Source: Neorhizobium sp. SOG26 | GTDB lineage: Bacteria > Pseudomonadota > Alphaproteobacteria > Rhizobiales > Rhizobiaceae | DNA length: 64,000 nt | Reading direction: 5' to 3' | Assembly: GCF_003491345.1 (NCBI RefSeq) | Contig: NZ_CP025512.1 | Coordinates: forward strand, 1,178,001 to 1,242,000 | Shown: positions 53,160-62,591 of the stretch, in pieces | How positions within the stretch are numbered: position 1 is the first letter of the stretch | Layout of the letters: each line of letters opens with the position of its first letter | Notes under the pieces: model-generated | The model's database searches: none | Told to the model about the DNA's origin: nothing | What the model saw: only the letters and a program-made list of their open reading frames with translations | Position numbers and translations under genes: made by a program

Positions 53160-53185
53160 AACAGACCGAGGCACACAGACGTTCC
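53160..53185 (-). promoter_or_regulatory. Candidate EcfG/RpoE2-type general stress promoter
   Basis: On the minus strand GGAAC (53185-53181), a 17-base spacer and TGTT (53163-53160), close to the alphaproteobacterial general-stress consensus GGAAC-N16/17-CGTT. The start codon is about 27 bases further on. Two further GGAAC motifs lie at 53192-53196 and 53217-53221. Confidence 0.5.
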
Positions 53186-53298
53186 GTGGAAGTTCCCCGG
53201 AGATGTTGGATGATACGTTCCGGGGAGCAAAGGCGCCGGTGGACGCGGCAGGGAAGGCGCGCACACGCAGTGGAAATGCTTGCGGTGCGAGGCGCCAC

Positions 53299-53326
53299 AA
53301 AAGGAGAGGGGCGCCGCAGCGCCCCT
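53299..53326 (-). terminator. Terminator of the aap operon
   Basis: On the minus strand AGGGGCGC (53326-53319, reading as GCGCCCCT on the plus) pairs with its partner at 53314-53307, followed by CTCCTTTTG. It is 12 bases after the aapP stop. Confidence 0.75.
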
Positions 53327-53337
53327 TGTTTGTCCAC

Positions 53338-54111
53338 CTAGTGAAGGATCTGGCTGAGGAAGAGCCGGGTGCGTTCGTGTTGCGGGTTGTCGAAGAACTC
53401 GGCCGGTGAGTTCTGCTCGACGATCTGACCCTGGTCCATGAAGATCACGCGATTGGCTACCTGGCGCGCAAAGCCCATTTCGTGGGTGACGCAGAGCATG
53501 GTCATGCCTTCTTCGGCAAGGCTCACCATGGTGTCGAGAACTTCCTTCACCATTTCCGGGTCAAGCGCCGATGTCGGCTCGTCGAAGAGCATGATCTTCG
53601 GCTTCATGCAGAGCGAGCGGGCGATTGCGACGCGTTGCTGCTGGCCACCGGACAACTGGCCGGGATATTTGTGGGCCTGTTCGGGGATCTTGACGCGCTT
53701 CAGGTAGTGCATCGCGATCTCTTCGGCTTCCTTCTTCGGCATCTTGCGCACCCAGATCGGCGCCAGGGTGCAGTTTTCGAGAATCGTCAGATGCGGGAAC
53801 AGGTTGAAGTGCTGGAACACCATGCCGACTTCGCGGCGCACTTCATCGATCTTCTTCAGGTCGTTGGTCAGTTCGATGCCGTCGACAACGATGCTCCCGG
53901 ACTGGTGTTCTTCCAGCCGGTTGATGCAGCGGATCATCGTGGACTTGCCGGAGCCGGAAGGCCCGGCGATGACGATGCGCTCGCCCTTCATCACCTTGAG
54001 GTTGATGTCGCGCAGAACGTGGAAGTCGCCATACCACTTGTTCATGTTGGTGATCTCGACGGCGACGTCGGTTGCCGACACTGTCAGGTTTTTGGGTTGG
54101 GCTTCAGCCAT
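53338..54111 (-). CDS. aapP: General L-amino acid ABC transporter, ATPase AapP
   Basis: The 257-residue ATP-binding subunit. Walker [11 protein letters not shown]-loop [15 protein letters not shown], signature [15 protein letters not shown], Walker [15 protein letters not shown] and switch His in [12 protein letters not shown] are intact, and the protein is of the polar amino-acid type. It is the last gene of the aapJQMP operon. The start at 54111 has AAAGGGAAAC as ribosome site; the open frame runs 40 codons further upstream. Confidence 0.96.
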   Translation of the reverse strand: MAEAQPKNLTVSATDVAVEITNMNKWYGDFHVLRDINLKVMKGERIVIAGPSGSGKSTMIRCINRLEEHQSGSIVVDGIELTNDLKKIDEVRREVGMVFQHFNLFPHLTILENCTLAPIWVRKMPKKEAEEIAMHYLKRVKIPEQAHKYPGQLSGGQQQRVAIARSLCMKPKIMLFDEPTSALDPEMVKEVLDTMVSLAEEGMTMLCVTHEMGFARQVANRVIFMDQGQIVEQNSPAEFFDNPQHERTRLFLSQILH

Positions 54112-54139
54112 GTGTTTCCCTTTTTGAATTGCGTGGCGG

Positions 54140-55294
54140 TCAGCGCTGGTGAGCCGTGTCCAGATGCCGCTCCATGAAAGCGGAGTAGCGGGACATGCTG
54201 AAGCAGAACAGCCAGTAGATAAAGCCTGCAAAGATCAAGCCGGTGATCGGCGTCACGGGCGTGATCCAAGTCGTATCGATGAAGTTGAGCCGGATGATGT
54301 TGAGCAGGTCGAACATCCCAATGATGGAGACGAGCGAGGTATCCTTGAACAGCCCGATGAAGGTGTTGACGATACCCGGGATGACCAGCTTGATCGCCTG
54401 CGGCAGGATGATCAGCCGCATCTTCTGCCAGTAGCTCAGGCCGAGTGATTCCGCACCTTCCGACTGTCCCTTCGGGATCGCCTGCAGGCCGCCGCGGATG
54501 ACTTCTGCCATATAGGCGGAAGCGAAGAGCGCAACGGCGACAAGCGCACGCAGGAAGTTATCGATCGTCCAGCCGGTCGGCAGGAAGAGCGGCAACATCA
54601 CATTCGCCATGAACAAGACCGTGATGAGCGGCACGCCGCGGATCACCTCGATGAAGGTGACGCAAAGCGTCTTGATCACCGGCATCTTGGACCGGCGCCC
54701 GAGTGCCAGCAGAGTTCCGAGAGGGAACGAGACCGCGATCCCGACGAAGGACAGGATGAGCGTCACCATCAGGCCGCCCCAGAGCGGGGTCTCGACGACC
54801 CGCAGCCCAAATCCGCCATGCAGCAGGAAAAAGGCGACGATCGGGAAGACGATGAACAGCAGCAGGGCGTTGAGGCCCTTGCGCGGCACCTTGGGGATGA
54901 GGAGCGGCGTCAGCAGCGCGATGAACATGATCGTCACGAGAATCGGACGCCAGCGTTCATCGAGTGGGTAGCGACCGAACATGAACTGCACGAAGCGGTC
55001 CTGCACGAAAGCCCAGCAGGCGCCCTTCCAGCCATCCGGCTGGATGCCGCCCTGAACCAGGGTGGAGCAGACGGATCGGTCGGAGCCGAGCCAGCTTGCC
55101 TGGAAGAACAGCCAGTTTGCCGCCGGCGGCACGATCATCACCAGGATAGCGATCGCGAGTACCGTCAGGACAATGTCCTTCGGCGTCGCCAGCAGGTTCT
55201 TGTGCACCCATCCGAAGAGGTTGCCGCTCGCCGTCGGTGCAGGTTTTGCGTCCAGCATTTCTCTGCGGACAAAGGAGACAGAGGTGTCAGCCAT
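54140..55294 (-). CDS. aapM: General L-amino acid ABC transporter, permease AapM
   Basis: A 384-residue inner-membrane permease with about eight hydrophobic segments and the ABC permease loop [20 protein letters not shown], preceded by [16 protein letters not shown]. It is longer than most amino-acid permeases because of an extra N-terminal and loop region, as is usual for Aap M and Q. aapQ ends 4 bases before its start. Confidence 0.95.
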   Translation of the reverse strand: MADTSVSFVRREMLDAKPAPTASGNLFGWVHKNLLATPKDIVLTVLAIAILVMIVPPAANWLFFQASWLGSDRSVCSTLVQGGIQPDGWKGACWAFVQDRFVQFMFGRYPLDERWRPILVTIMFIALLTPLLIPKVPRKGLNALLLFIVFPIVAFFLLHGGFGLRVVETPLWGGLMVTLILSFVGIAVSFPLGTLLALGRRSKMPVIKTLCVTFIEVIRGVPLITVLFMANVMLPLFLPTGWTIDNFLRALVAVALFASAYMAEVIRGGLQAIPKGQSEGAESLGLSYWQKMRLIILPQAIKLVIPGIVNTFIGLFKDTSLVSIIGMFDLLNIIRLNFIDTTWITPVTPITGLIFAGFIYWLFCFSMSRYSAFMERHLDTAHQR

Positions 55295-55298
55295 GGTC

Positions 55299-56495
55299 TT
55301 ACCTCTCCACCAGTGCCATTCGGGCGTTGAACCAGTTCATGAACAGCGAGGTCGCAATGCTGATCGTCAGGTAGACGATGAGCCAGATCGAGATGATCTC
55401 AACCGCCTGGCCCGTCTGGTTCATCGTCGTGCCACCCGTTGAAACAAGCTCCGGGAAGCCGATGGCAACGCCGAGCGACGAGTTCTTCGTGAGGTTCAGA
55501 TACTGGCTGGTCAGCGGGGGAATGATGATGCGCATCGCCTGCGGAACGACAACCAGACGCGTGGTCGTGGAAGGCTGCAGGCCGAGCGCGAAAGCCGCTT
55601 CCGACTGGCCCTTCGCTACACCACGGATACCGGCGCGGATGATTTCGGCGATAAACGAGGCGGTGTAGAAGGAGAGGGCGAGATAAAGCGCCACGAATTC
55701 CGGGGCGATCACCGAACCGCCCGACAGGTTGAAGCGGCCAGCGACCGGGAAGTCGAAGGTCAGCGGGGCGCCGGCGGCCAGGAAGGCAAGAACCGGAATG
55801 CCGACGATGAGGCCGATCGACACCCAGATCGTGTGGAACTGCTCGCCGGTGCGCATCTGGCGACGCTTGGCCCAGGATGCGACGACGACGGACGCCACAA
55901 TACCGATCAGCAGTGCGATCGGGATCACCCAGGCCGTTTCACCCCAGACGGGCTTCGGAAAGGCGAGGCCGCGGTTGTTCAAGAACATGCCGAGCGGCAG
56001 TTCCAGCGAATCGCGCACCTGCGGCAGCGACGACAGGACGCCGGAATACCAGAAGAAGATGACGAGCAGCGGCGGGATATTACGGAAAACTTCGACGTAA
56101 ACCGTGCAAAGCTTGGCGATCAGCCAGTTCTTCGAAAGTCGTCCGATGCCGATGATGAAGCCGATGATGGTGGCGGTGATGATGCCGGTAACGGCGATCA
56201 GCAGCGTGTTGAGCAGGCCGACAAGAATGGCCCGACCATAGGTCGAATCGCTTGAGTAGGAGATCATCGCAAAGCCGATATCGAAACCGGATCGGCCAGA
56301 CAGGAAGCCGTAGCCGGAGGCGATATTAGCGCGTGCAAGGTTCGTAGCGACGTTGTTGCTGATGGACCAGACCGCAAGAACAACAATAACTGCCGTCAGG
56401 ATCTGGAAGAAGATGCTGCGCACCCTCGGGTCGTAGATCGGCGAGACTTTCGAATCCCCCCGATGAGATGACACACGTATGGCGTGATCTGTCAT
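55299..56495 (-). CDS. aapQ: General L-amino acid ABC transporter, permease AapQ
   Basis: A 398-residue permease paralogous to AapM, with [38 protein letters not shown] and the ATPase-contact loop [19 protein letters not shown] start at the ATG at 56495, preceded by AAAGGCAGC. The frame is open about 50 codons upstream, through an A-rich stretch and the intercistronic region, but that part reads as low-complexity Asn/Lys and is surely not coding. Confidence 0.93.
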   Translation of the reverse strand: MTDHAIRVSSHRGDSKVSPIYDPRVRSIFFQILTAVIVVLAVWSISNNVATNLARANIASGYGFLSGRSGFDIGFAMISYSSDSTYGRAILVGLLNTLLIAVTGIITATIIGFIIGIGRLSKNWLIAKLCTVYVEVFRNIPPLLVIFFWYSGVLSSLPQVRDSLELPLGMFLNNRGLAFPKPVWGETAWVIPIALLIGIVASVVVASWAKRRQMRTGEQFHTIWVSIGLIVGIPVLAFLAAGAPLTFDFPVAGRFNLSGGSVIAPEFVALYLALSFYTASFIAEIIRAGIRGVAKGQSEAAFALGLQPSTTTRLVVVPQAMRIIIPPLTSQYLNLTKNSSLGVAIGFPELVSTGGTTMNQTGQAVEIISIWLIVYLTISIATSLFMNWFNARMALVER

Positions 56496-56564
56496 GCTGC
56501 CTTTTCCCCGCTGGCCTTGATGGCCCATGCTTTTGCTTTTTTTATTTTTGTTTTTATTCGTGGT

Positions 56565-56589
56565 TGCGGGGCGACAAGGCCGCCCCGCA
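56565..56589 (-). terminator. Intercistronic hairpin between aapJ and aapQ
   Basis: TGCGGGGCG (56565-56573) and CGCCCCGCA (56581-56589) form a perfect 9-bp GC-rich stem. On the aap message it is followed by an A-rich, not a U-rich, stretch, so it probably protects the 3' end of the abundant aapJ mRNA or partly terminates transcription. Confidence 0.6.
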
Positions 56590-56604
56590 CTGCATTCTTT
56601 TAGA

Positions 56605-57630
56605 TCAACGGATCGGCGGTGCGTACTGCAGACCGCCCTTGGTCCACAGGGCATTGAGGCCGCGCTGGATCTTCAGCGGCGTGTCGGCGCCGATGTTGCG
56701 CTCGAAGACTTCGCCGTAGTTACCAACACCCTTGATGATGTTGTAGGCCCAGTCGTTGGTGAGGCCGAGGTCGGTACCGACCTTGGTGTCCTGCTCAACG
56801 CCGAGGAAGCGACGAACGTCCGGGTTGGTCGAAGAGCCCTTGATTTCGTCGACGTTAGCCTGGGTGATGCCCATTTCTTCGGCCTGAACGAGCGCGTAAC
56901 CGGTCCAGGTCACGATGTCGAACCACTTGTCATCGCCCTGGCGGACGGCCGGAGCCAGCGGCTCCTTGGAGATGATTTCCGGCAGAACGACGTGGTCATC
57001 CGGGTTGGAGACAGCGAGGCGGATCGAATACAGGCCCGACTGGTCGGTGGTGTAAACGTCGCAACGGCCAGCCTGGTATGCAGCGTTGACTTCTTCGAGC
57101 TTTTCGAAAACGACCGGCTTGTATTCGAGGTTGTTGGCGCGGAAGTAGTCAGCGAGGTTGAGCTCGGTCGTGGTGCCGGACTGGACGCAGACGGCAGCGC
57201 CGGACAGCTCGAGAGCGGACTTCACGTTGAGGCTCTTGGGCACCATGAAGCCCTGGCCGTCGTAGTAGTTGACGTAACGGAAGTTGAAGCCGAGCGCGGT
57301 GTCGCGGCCGATGCTCCAGGTGGTGTTACGTGCCAGCAGGTCGACTTCGCCAGACTGAAGGGCCGTGAAGCGGCTCTGTGCAGTGGTGGGCGTGTACTTC
57401 ACCTTGTCCGGGTCACCGAAAACGGCAGCAGCAACAGCGCGGCAGTAATCGACGTCGAAGCCCTTCCAGTTGCCGGAAGCGTCAGGCTGAGCGAAGCCCG
57501 CAAGACCGGTGTTGACGCCGCACTGGATAAAGCCTTTCGCCTTCACATCTTCAAGCGTGCCGGCAGAAGCTGCCGAGGCGATACCAAATACCGCTGCGCC
57601 AATCGCGGTAGACAAAAGCGTCTTTTTCAT
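56605..57630 (-). CDS. aapJ: General L-amino acid ABC transporter, binding protein AapJ
   Basis: The 341-residue periplasmic binding protein, the first gene of the operon. A signal peptide ends at AASA near residue 23; the mature start GTLEDVKAKGFIQCGVNTGL and GFDVDYCRAVAAAVFGD, then VDLLARNTTWSIGRDTALGF, match rhizobial AapJ, which gives the system its broad specificity (glutamate, glutamine, histidine and branched-chain amino acids). The ribosome site is TTGGGAA. metC is divergent with 345 bases between. Confidence 0.96.
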   Translation of the reverse strand: MKKTLLSTAIGAAVFGIASAASAGTLEDVKAKGFIQCGVNTGLAGFAQPDASGNWKGFDVDYCRAVAAAVFGDPDKVKYTPTTAQSRFTALQSGEVDLLARNTTWSIGRDTALGFNFRYVNYYDGQGFMVPKSLNVKSALELSGAAVCVQSGTTTELNLADYFRANNLEYKPVVFEKLEEVNAAYQAGRCDVYTTDQSGLYSIRLAVSNPDDHVVLPEIISKEPLAPAVRQGDDKWFDIVTWTGYALVQAEEMGITQANVDEIKGSSTNPDVRRFLGVEQDTKVGTDLGLTNDWAYNIIKGVGNYGEVFERNIGADTPLKIQRGLNALWTKGGLQYAPPIR

Positions 57631-57728
57631 TTTCCCAACCTTATATGTATATTGATGACACCGAGCCGCCCCCAGTTTTTTCCGTTACGGCCGGTTCCCG
57701 CTGGCCCTCCCGGCGCGGGTACTCACTA

Positions 57729-57757
57729 TCACAGTCGTAAAACTACGCATGGTCAAG
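57729..57757 (-). promoter_or_regulatory. Candidate aap promoter in the aapJ-metC intergenic region
   Basis: On the minus strand a consensus CTTGAC (57757-57752), 17 bases, then CTGTGA (57734-57729), a poor -10. It leaves a leader of about 90 bases with GGGAGGG-rich sequence before aapJ. The rest of the 345-base gap (57631-57975) holds no gene; the metC promoter should be in its right part, with no riboswitch I can recognise. Confidence 0.45.
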
Positions 57758-57975
57758 TGTCGCCTTTCCGAATTGCGTCAGAAATGAGGTAAATTCGTTA
57801 ATCACGGTGAGAAGTTGAGCATGTGCTCGCTTGCTGGGCAAGTGATGCCGAAAACTCCGGCTGTTGAACCGAAGTATTGAGATTGGAACCACCATCCGAA
57901 AGCCATGGGTTGACCGAGGCTTGCTCGGGCGGCAAGACTTCGGCCCTCATCTGTCACGGGGAAGCAATCTACCAT

Positions 57976-59166
57976 ATGAAAAAGACACAAGACCCGCTGC
58001 TTGCAGAAGCAGGAACGAACACGCGCCTTGCCCATATCGGCCACGACCCATCGGGATACCACGGCTTCGTGAACCCGCCGGTCGTTCATGCATCGACCGT
58101 TCTCTTCCCGAACTCTTCCACGATGGAAAAGCGGTCGCAGAAATACACTTACGGCACGCGCGCAACCCCCACGACAGATGCACTATGCGAAGCATTCGAT
58201 GAGCTTGAAGGATCGGCCGGTACGATTCTCGTCCCGTCGGGACTGGCGGCCATTTCGGTGCCGTTCCTCGCCTATCTCTCGTCGGGCGATCACGCCCTGA
58301 TTGTGGATTCCGTTTATGCGCCGTGCCGCCACTTCTGCAACACGATGCTGACGCGGCTTGGTGTCGAAATCGAGTATTACGATCCCGAGATCGGTGCCGG
58401 AATCGAAGCGCTGATCAAGCCCAACACGCGCCTGATCCACACCGAAGCGCCCGGTTCGAACACGATGGAGATGCAGGATATTCCTGCCATCACCGAGGTC
58501 GCGCACCGGCACGACATCGTTGTCACCATGGACAACACCTGGGCAACGCCGCTTTTCTTCAAGCCGCTCGATTTCGGCGTCGACGTCTCCATTCACGCGA
58601 CGACAAAATACCCGTCCGGCCATTCGGACATCGTCATGGGTTCTGTTTCCGCCAATGCCAAGCACTGGCCGAAGCTCGAAGAGGCTCGCATCACGCTTGG
58701 CATCTGCGGGGCGCCGGATGATTCCTACATGATCCTGCGTGGCCTGCGCACCATGGGCGTACGCCTCGAACACCACCAGAAGAGCGCGCTCGACATCGCA
58801 ACCTGGCTCGAGACCCGCGAGGATGTGGCTCGCGTACTCCATCCGGCGCTGCCGAACTTCCCCGGCCATGCCATCTGGAAGCGCGACTTCAAGGGCGCCA
58901 GCGGCGTTTTCTCCTTCGTTTTGAAGGCGGATGCAGAGAAGGCGAAAGCCAAGGCGCATGCCTTCCTGGATGCGCTGTCCTTCTTCGGCCTGGGCTACTC
59001 CTGGGGTGGCTATGAAAGCCTCGCGGTTCCGGTCAATCTGTCCGATCGGACCATCCGCACCGCTCCGACCGATGGCGCGCTCATCCGCCTGCAGATCGGG
59101 CTGGAGGATGTTGCCGACCTCAAGAAGGACCTGGAGATCGGCTTCGCCGCGGCGGCGGCCGTCTGA
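57976..59166 (+). CDS. metC: Cystathionine beta-lyase
   Basis: A 396-residue PLP enzyme of the Cys/Met metabolism family that splits cystathionine to homocysteine. YGTRATPTTDALCEAFDELE, GSAGTILVPSGLAAISVPFL, TMDNTWATPLFFKPLDFGVD and the PLP-binding SIHATTKYPSGHSDIVMG are clear. The aapJ-metC neighbourhood agrees with Sinorhizobium meliloti. The start at 57976 is preceded by GGGGAAG; the frame is open 33 codons further upstream. It meets the monooxygenase gene tail to tail with one base between. Confidence 0.92.
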   Translation: MKKTQDPLLAEAGTNTRLAHIGHDPSGYHGFVNPPVVHASTVLFPNSSTMEKRSQKYTYGTRATPTTDALCEAFDELEGSAGTILVPSGLAAISVPFLAYLSSGDHALIVDSVYAPCRHFCNTMLTRLGVEIEYYDPEIGAGIEALIKPNTRLIHTEAPGSNTMEMQDIPAITEVAHRHDIVVTMDNTWATPLFFKPLDFGVDVSIHATTKYPSGHSDIVMGSVSANAKHWPKLEEARITLGICGAPDDSYMILRGLRTMGVRLEHHQKSALDIATWLETREDVARVLHPALPNFPGHAIWKRDFKGASGVFSFVLKADAEKAKAKAHAFLDALSFFGLGYSWGGYESLAVPVNLSDRTIRTAPTDGALIRLQIGLEDVADLKKDLEIGFAAAAAV

Positions 59167-59167
59167 T

Positions 59168-60331
59168 TCATTCGGCGTCGAAGCCGTAAAGCCAATCAAA
59201 GTCCGCCGCGAGCGATTGCGGCGGGCGCATGGACAAGACGAGGTCGCGCGCAAGGCGCACCGGCCCACGGGCGTGGTAGGCAAACCGGTTGAACTGGCCG
59301 CGGGCCTTCACGTTGGCGACCCTCGGTTTCCGTAAGTTTTCGTACTGGGCGAGAGCCTGGGGAATATGTGGCGCGTTCATCACCCGGTTGCTGAGGACAT
59401 AGGCATCCTCGATGGCCATGGACGAGCCCTGGGCGGCAAACGGCATCATGGCGTGGGCCGCATCGCCGATCAGTACGATGTCCTTGCCGTTGTGCCATCT
59501 CCCTGGACCGACGGCGTATAGCGGCCAGAAACCCGGCTTCTCGATCGTCTTCAACAGGTCGACGATCTGCCGATCCCAGTGTCGGAACTGTGCAACCAGC
59601 ATCTCCCGTTGGGGCTCGGAGGCCCTCGCATCCCAGGTGTGGCCGGGACTGATGCCGGACGCAATCGCTACGATGTTGATGCTTTCCATCTCGCAGAGCG
59701 GATAAGCTACCAGATGTGTCGACGGCCCGAGGAACGCCGTCACCTGATTGCGCGGGAGCCATGACGGAGCTGTTTCCGAAGGGATGGTGAACCGCCAGGC
59801 GACATTGTGAGAGAAGTCCGGATCCGGCCCCTGCGGAACGGAGGCTCGCACATTCGACCACACGCCATCAGCGCCGACGATCAACGGGTAGGATATGCCC
59901 GTCACCGACCGGAGACTTTCAACGACACTGCCGCGAATTGGCGTGCCGAGACGGATCGTGCAGAGAGGGTTTCGTTCGACCGCTGACAGCAAAATTTTCT
60001 GGAGCGTCGCGCGGTGAAGGACACCATATGGGGCGCCCCAGCGTTCGCGGGCATGGCGCCCTGCCGGCACATGCGCGATGGGGCGCAGCGACGTGCCCGA
60101 GACCAGCGAAATCCGTTCAGGCTCCGTCCAGACGGCTTCAAGTTCAGGCAGAACACCAAGTTTGCCGAGAACCCGGGCGGCGTTGGGCGAGACCTGCAGC
60201 CCGGCGCCCACTTCGATCAATTCGCCTGCTTCTTCGAAGATGTCGCAGCGAACACCCTTTGAGGCAAACGAAAGTGCGGCCGTCAGGCCCGCAATGCCGG
60301 CGCCGACGACCGCGATGTTCTCGAGATGCAT
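59168..60331 (-). CDS. FAD-dependent monooxygenase (salicylate-hydroxylase/UbiH-like)
   Basis: A 387-residue class A flavoprotein monooxygenase. The FAD loop is IAVVGAGIAGLTAALSFASK, the second motif GADGVWSNVR (the DG motif), and the third IVLIGDAAHAMMPFAAQGSS (GD motif). Such enzymes hydroxylate aromatic rings using NAD(P)H and oxygen; the substrate cannot be told, and no catabolic operon is near. The NDUFS6-like gene lies 13 bases upstream, so the two are probably co-transcribed. Confidence 0.88.
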   Translation of the reverse strand: MHLENIAVVGAGIAGLTAALSFASKGVRCDIFEEAGELIEVGAGLQVSPNAARVLGKLGVLPELEAVWTEPERISLVSGTSLRPIAHVPAGRHARERWGAPYGVLHRATLQKILLSAVERNPLCTIRLGTPIRGSVVESLRSVTGISYPLIVGADGVWSNVRASVPQGPDPDFSHNVAWRFTIPSETAPSWLPRNQVTAFLGPSTHLVAYPLCEMESINIVAIASGISPGHTWDARASEPQREMLVAQFRHWDRQIVDLLKTIEKPGFWPLYAVGPGRWHNGKDIVLIGDAAHAMMPFAAQGSSMAIEDAYVLSNRVMNAPHIPQALAQYENLRKPRVANVKARGQFNRFAYHARGPVRLARDLVLSMRPPQSLAADFDWLYGFDAE

Positions 60332-60344
60332 TGGATGGCGCCGG

Positions 60345-60590
60345 TCAGGCAGCCTTGACGTTGAAGACGCAGCCCGGCGGAATCGTCTGGTCAGCCTTCA
60401 GCGAAGGATTGTAACGATAGAGAGTCGAGCAATAGGAGCAGATCTTCTCGTTGTCGTCGCCCATGTCGATAAAGATGTGGGGGTGATCGAAGGGAACGGT
60501 AGCTCCCGTGCACATGAATTCCTTCACACCGATCTCGATCAGGCGATGTCCGCCGTCATTTTGAAAGTGAGGAATGCTGTGACCGGCCAT
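60345..60590 (-). CDS. Zinc-finger (zf-CHCC) protein, NDUFS6-like complex I subunit
   Basis: An 81-residue protein of the zf-CHCC family: LIEIGVKEFMCTGATVPFDH, PHIFIDMGDDNEKICSYCST. The zinc ligands are Cys of KEFMC, His of FDHPH, and the Cys pair of ICSYC. The mitochondrial homologue NDUFS6 is a zinc-carrying accessory subunit at the NADH-oxidising arm of complex I, and the bacterial protein is thought to have the same position. It precedes the FAD monooxygenase gene, and is divergent from the hydrolase gene. Confidence 0.9.
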   Translation of the reverse strand: MAGHSIPHFQNDGGHRLIEIGVKEFMCTGATVPFDHPHIFIDMGDDNEKICSYCSTLYRYNPSLKADQTIPPGCVFNVKAA

Positions 60591-60748
60591 GATGCTCTCC
60601 GCAATTTGAAAGGCTTCTGATTTGCGGCGGACATTACCCCTGCGGCTTCCAAAAGTGTAGTGGGAAAACTATAGCAACAATGCGCTTGGCTCCTTATGGC
60701 CTGCGCCATCGTCTCCGTAATGTAGCTCACCAGAAGGATGCGCTTCAC

Positions 60749-61534
60749 ATGAACCTGAACGCCCCTGCCTTTTCCGTCTTCCAGCATGATGGTCTCGATC
60801 TCGCCTATTTCGACGAGGGCGACCCGTCTGGCGATCCTGTTCTGCTGATCCACGGGTTTGCTTCGAGCGCGACGGTGAACTGGGTCCATCCCGGTTGGCT
60901 GAAGACGCTGGGAGATGCAGGTTATCGGGTGATTGCGATCGACAACCGCGGCCATGGCGCCAGCGGCAAACCAACGGATGCGGAAGCCTATCGGCCCTGG
61001 GTCATGGCAGAGGACGCGATCGCTCTGCTCGATCACTTGCGCATCCCGGAAGCGGGCCTGTTTGGTTATTCCATGGGTGCAAGGATTTCCGTGTTTGCCG
61101 CCCTGGCGCATCCGGACCGGGTTCGCTCGCTGGTGCTCGGTGGCCTTGGCATCGGCATGACCGATGGCGTCGGCGACTGGGATCCGATCGCGGATGCGCT
61201 TCTCGCGCCGTCGCTGGATGACGTGAGCCATGCGCGCGGGCGCATGTTCCGTGCTTTTGCCGACCAGACGAAGAGCGACAAGGTGGCCCTGGCTGCATGT
61301 ATTCGGGGATCGCGCGACCTCGTCAGCCGCTCCGACATGGGCAAGATCGATGCGCCGACCTTGATCGGCGTCGGCACCAAGGATGACATCGCCGGGTCGG
61401 CACAGGAACTGGCCGCCTTGATGCCAAATGCCAGGGCACTCGACATCCCCGGGCGCGATCACATGCTGGCGGTTGGCGACAAGGTATTCAAGCGGGCAGT
61501 TCTGGAGTTTTATGCCGGTCTGGGCCGACAGTAA
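60749..61534 (+). CDS. Alpha/beta-fold hydrolase
   Basis: A 261-residue hydrolase. VLLIHGFASSATVNWVHPGW is the oxyanion motif, VIAIDNRGHGASGKP the strand-6 region, GLFGYSMGARISVFAALAHP contains the nucleophile Ser (GYSMG), and IPGRDHMLAVGDK the catalytic His. The substrate is unknown. The ATG at 60749 has an AAGGA about 12 bases upstream, somewhat far. Confidence 0.87.
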   Translation: MNLNAPAFSVFQHDGLDLAYFDEGDPSGDPVLLIHGFASSATVNWVHPGWLKTLGDAGYRVIAIDNRGHGASGKPTDAEAYRPWVMAEDAIALLDHLRIPEAGLFGYSMGARISVFAALAHPDRVRSLVLGGLGIGMTDGVGDWDPIADALLAPSLDDVSHARGRMFRAFADQTKSDKVALAACIRGSRDLVSRSDMGKIDAPTLIGVGTKDDIAGSAQELAALMPNARALDIPGRDHMLAVGDKVFKRAVLEFYAGLGRQ

Positions 61535-61660
61535 CGAACAGACCGGCGCATCCTCAACATTTCTTTATCATCACGATCAACGGAATGCGTTTTCGCATCC
61601 GTTGGTGTACATGTAATCTCGTTCTATATATTGCCGCTAAGGCAAACCGAGGAGACGGCT

Positions 61661-62485
61661 ATGGCCGCACGTACCGAAATCCGCAGCAAGGGCACCGTTC
61701 CGACGGTCGATCCGATCTGGGACACGCTTCGCGAAGAGGCAATGACAGCCGCGGCAAGTGACCCGCTTCTGGCTGCATTCCTGTATTCGACGGTGCTGAA
61801 CCACCGCTCGCTGGAAGACTGTGTCGTGCACCGCATCTGCGAACGCCTCGATCATCCCGACCTGCAGGCGATCCTTCTGCGGCAGACCTTCATGGAAATG
61901 CTGGATGACTGGCCGGAATGGGGCTCCATTCTTCGCGTCGACATTCAGGCTATCTACGACCGTGACCCGGCCTGCCTGCGCTTCCTCGAGCCGGTGCTCT
62001 ACTTCAAGGGCTTCCACGCCATTCAGACCCACCGGCTGGCGCACTGGCTCTTCAACCGTGGACGCCGCGACTTCGCGCTTTACCTGCAGAGCCGCTCATC
62101 GAGCGTCTTCCAGACCGACATCAACCCGGCCGCACGTGTCGGCAAGGGCATTTTCCTTGATCACGCAACCGGGCTGGTGGTCGGTGAAACCGCCGTCATC
62201 GGCGACAACGTCTCGATTCTCCATGGTGTGACATTGGGTGGAACCGGCAAGGAAGGCGCTGACCGCCATCCGAAGATCGGCAATGGTGTGTTGATTGGCG
62301 CTGGCGCCAAGATTCTCGGCAATATCGAAGTTGGTTCATGCTCGCGCGTGGCCGCCGGGTCCGTCGTTCTGAAGCCGGTGCCGCCGAAGTCGACAGTCGC
62401 TGGTGTGCCTGCCAAGGTCGTCGGTGAGGCAGGCTGCTCGGAACCATCTCGCCTGATGGACCAGATTCTCGGCGCCGAAATCTGA
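61661..62485 (+). CDS. cysE: Serine O-acetyltransferase
   Basis: A 274-residue enzyme that makes O-acetylserine, the precursor of cysteine. The helical N-terminal SATase domain (DPIWDTLREEAMTAAASDPL, YFKGFHAIQTHRLAHWLFN) is followed by the left-handed parallel beta-helix of hexapeptide repeats with the active-site His (GIFLDHATGLVVGETAVI, VSILHGVTLGGTGKEGADRH). The start at 61661 has AGGAG; an earlier ATG at 61631 is less likely. Cysteine feedback is usual for the family. Confidence 0.95.
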   Translation: MAARTEIRSKGTVPTVDPIWDTLREEAMTAAASDPLLAAFLYSTVLNHRSLEDCVVHRICERLDHPDLQAILLRQTFMEMLDDWPEWGSILRVDIQAIYDRDPACLRFLEPVLYFKGFHAIQTHRLAHWLFNRGRRDFALYLQSRSSSVFQTDINPAARVGKGIFLDHATGLVVGETAVIGDNVSILHGVTLGGTGKEGADRHPKIGNGVLIGAGAKILGNIEVGSCSRVAAGSVVLKPVPPKSTVAGVPAKVVGEAGCSEPSRLMDQILGAEI

Positions 62486-62591
62486 CGGCAGGGTGCGGCA
62501 TAAAGGGCAGGAGGTTTAGCCTTTAGCGGCTTTACTTTCGCCTTTCTCCCATGCCACAAGCGCGCCACTTGAACCGCTGACGGAGAAAATC

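Noticed and set aside
57631-57975. SAM riboswitch upstream of metC
   Set aside because: I looked for SAM-II type elements because rhizobia use them for methionine genes, but no matching conserved core or pseudoknot pattern was seen.
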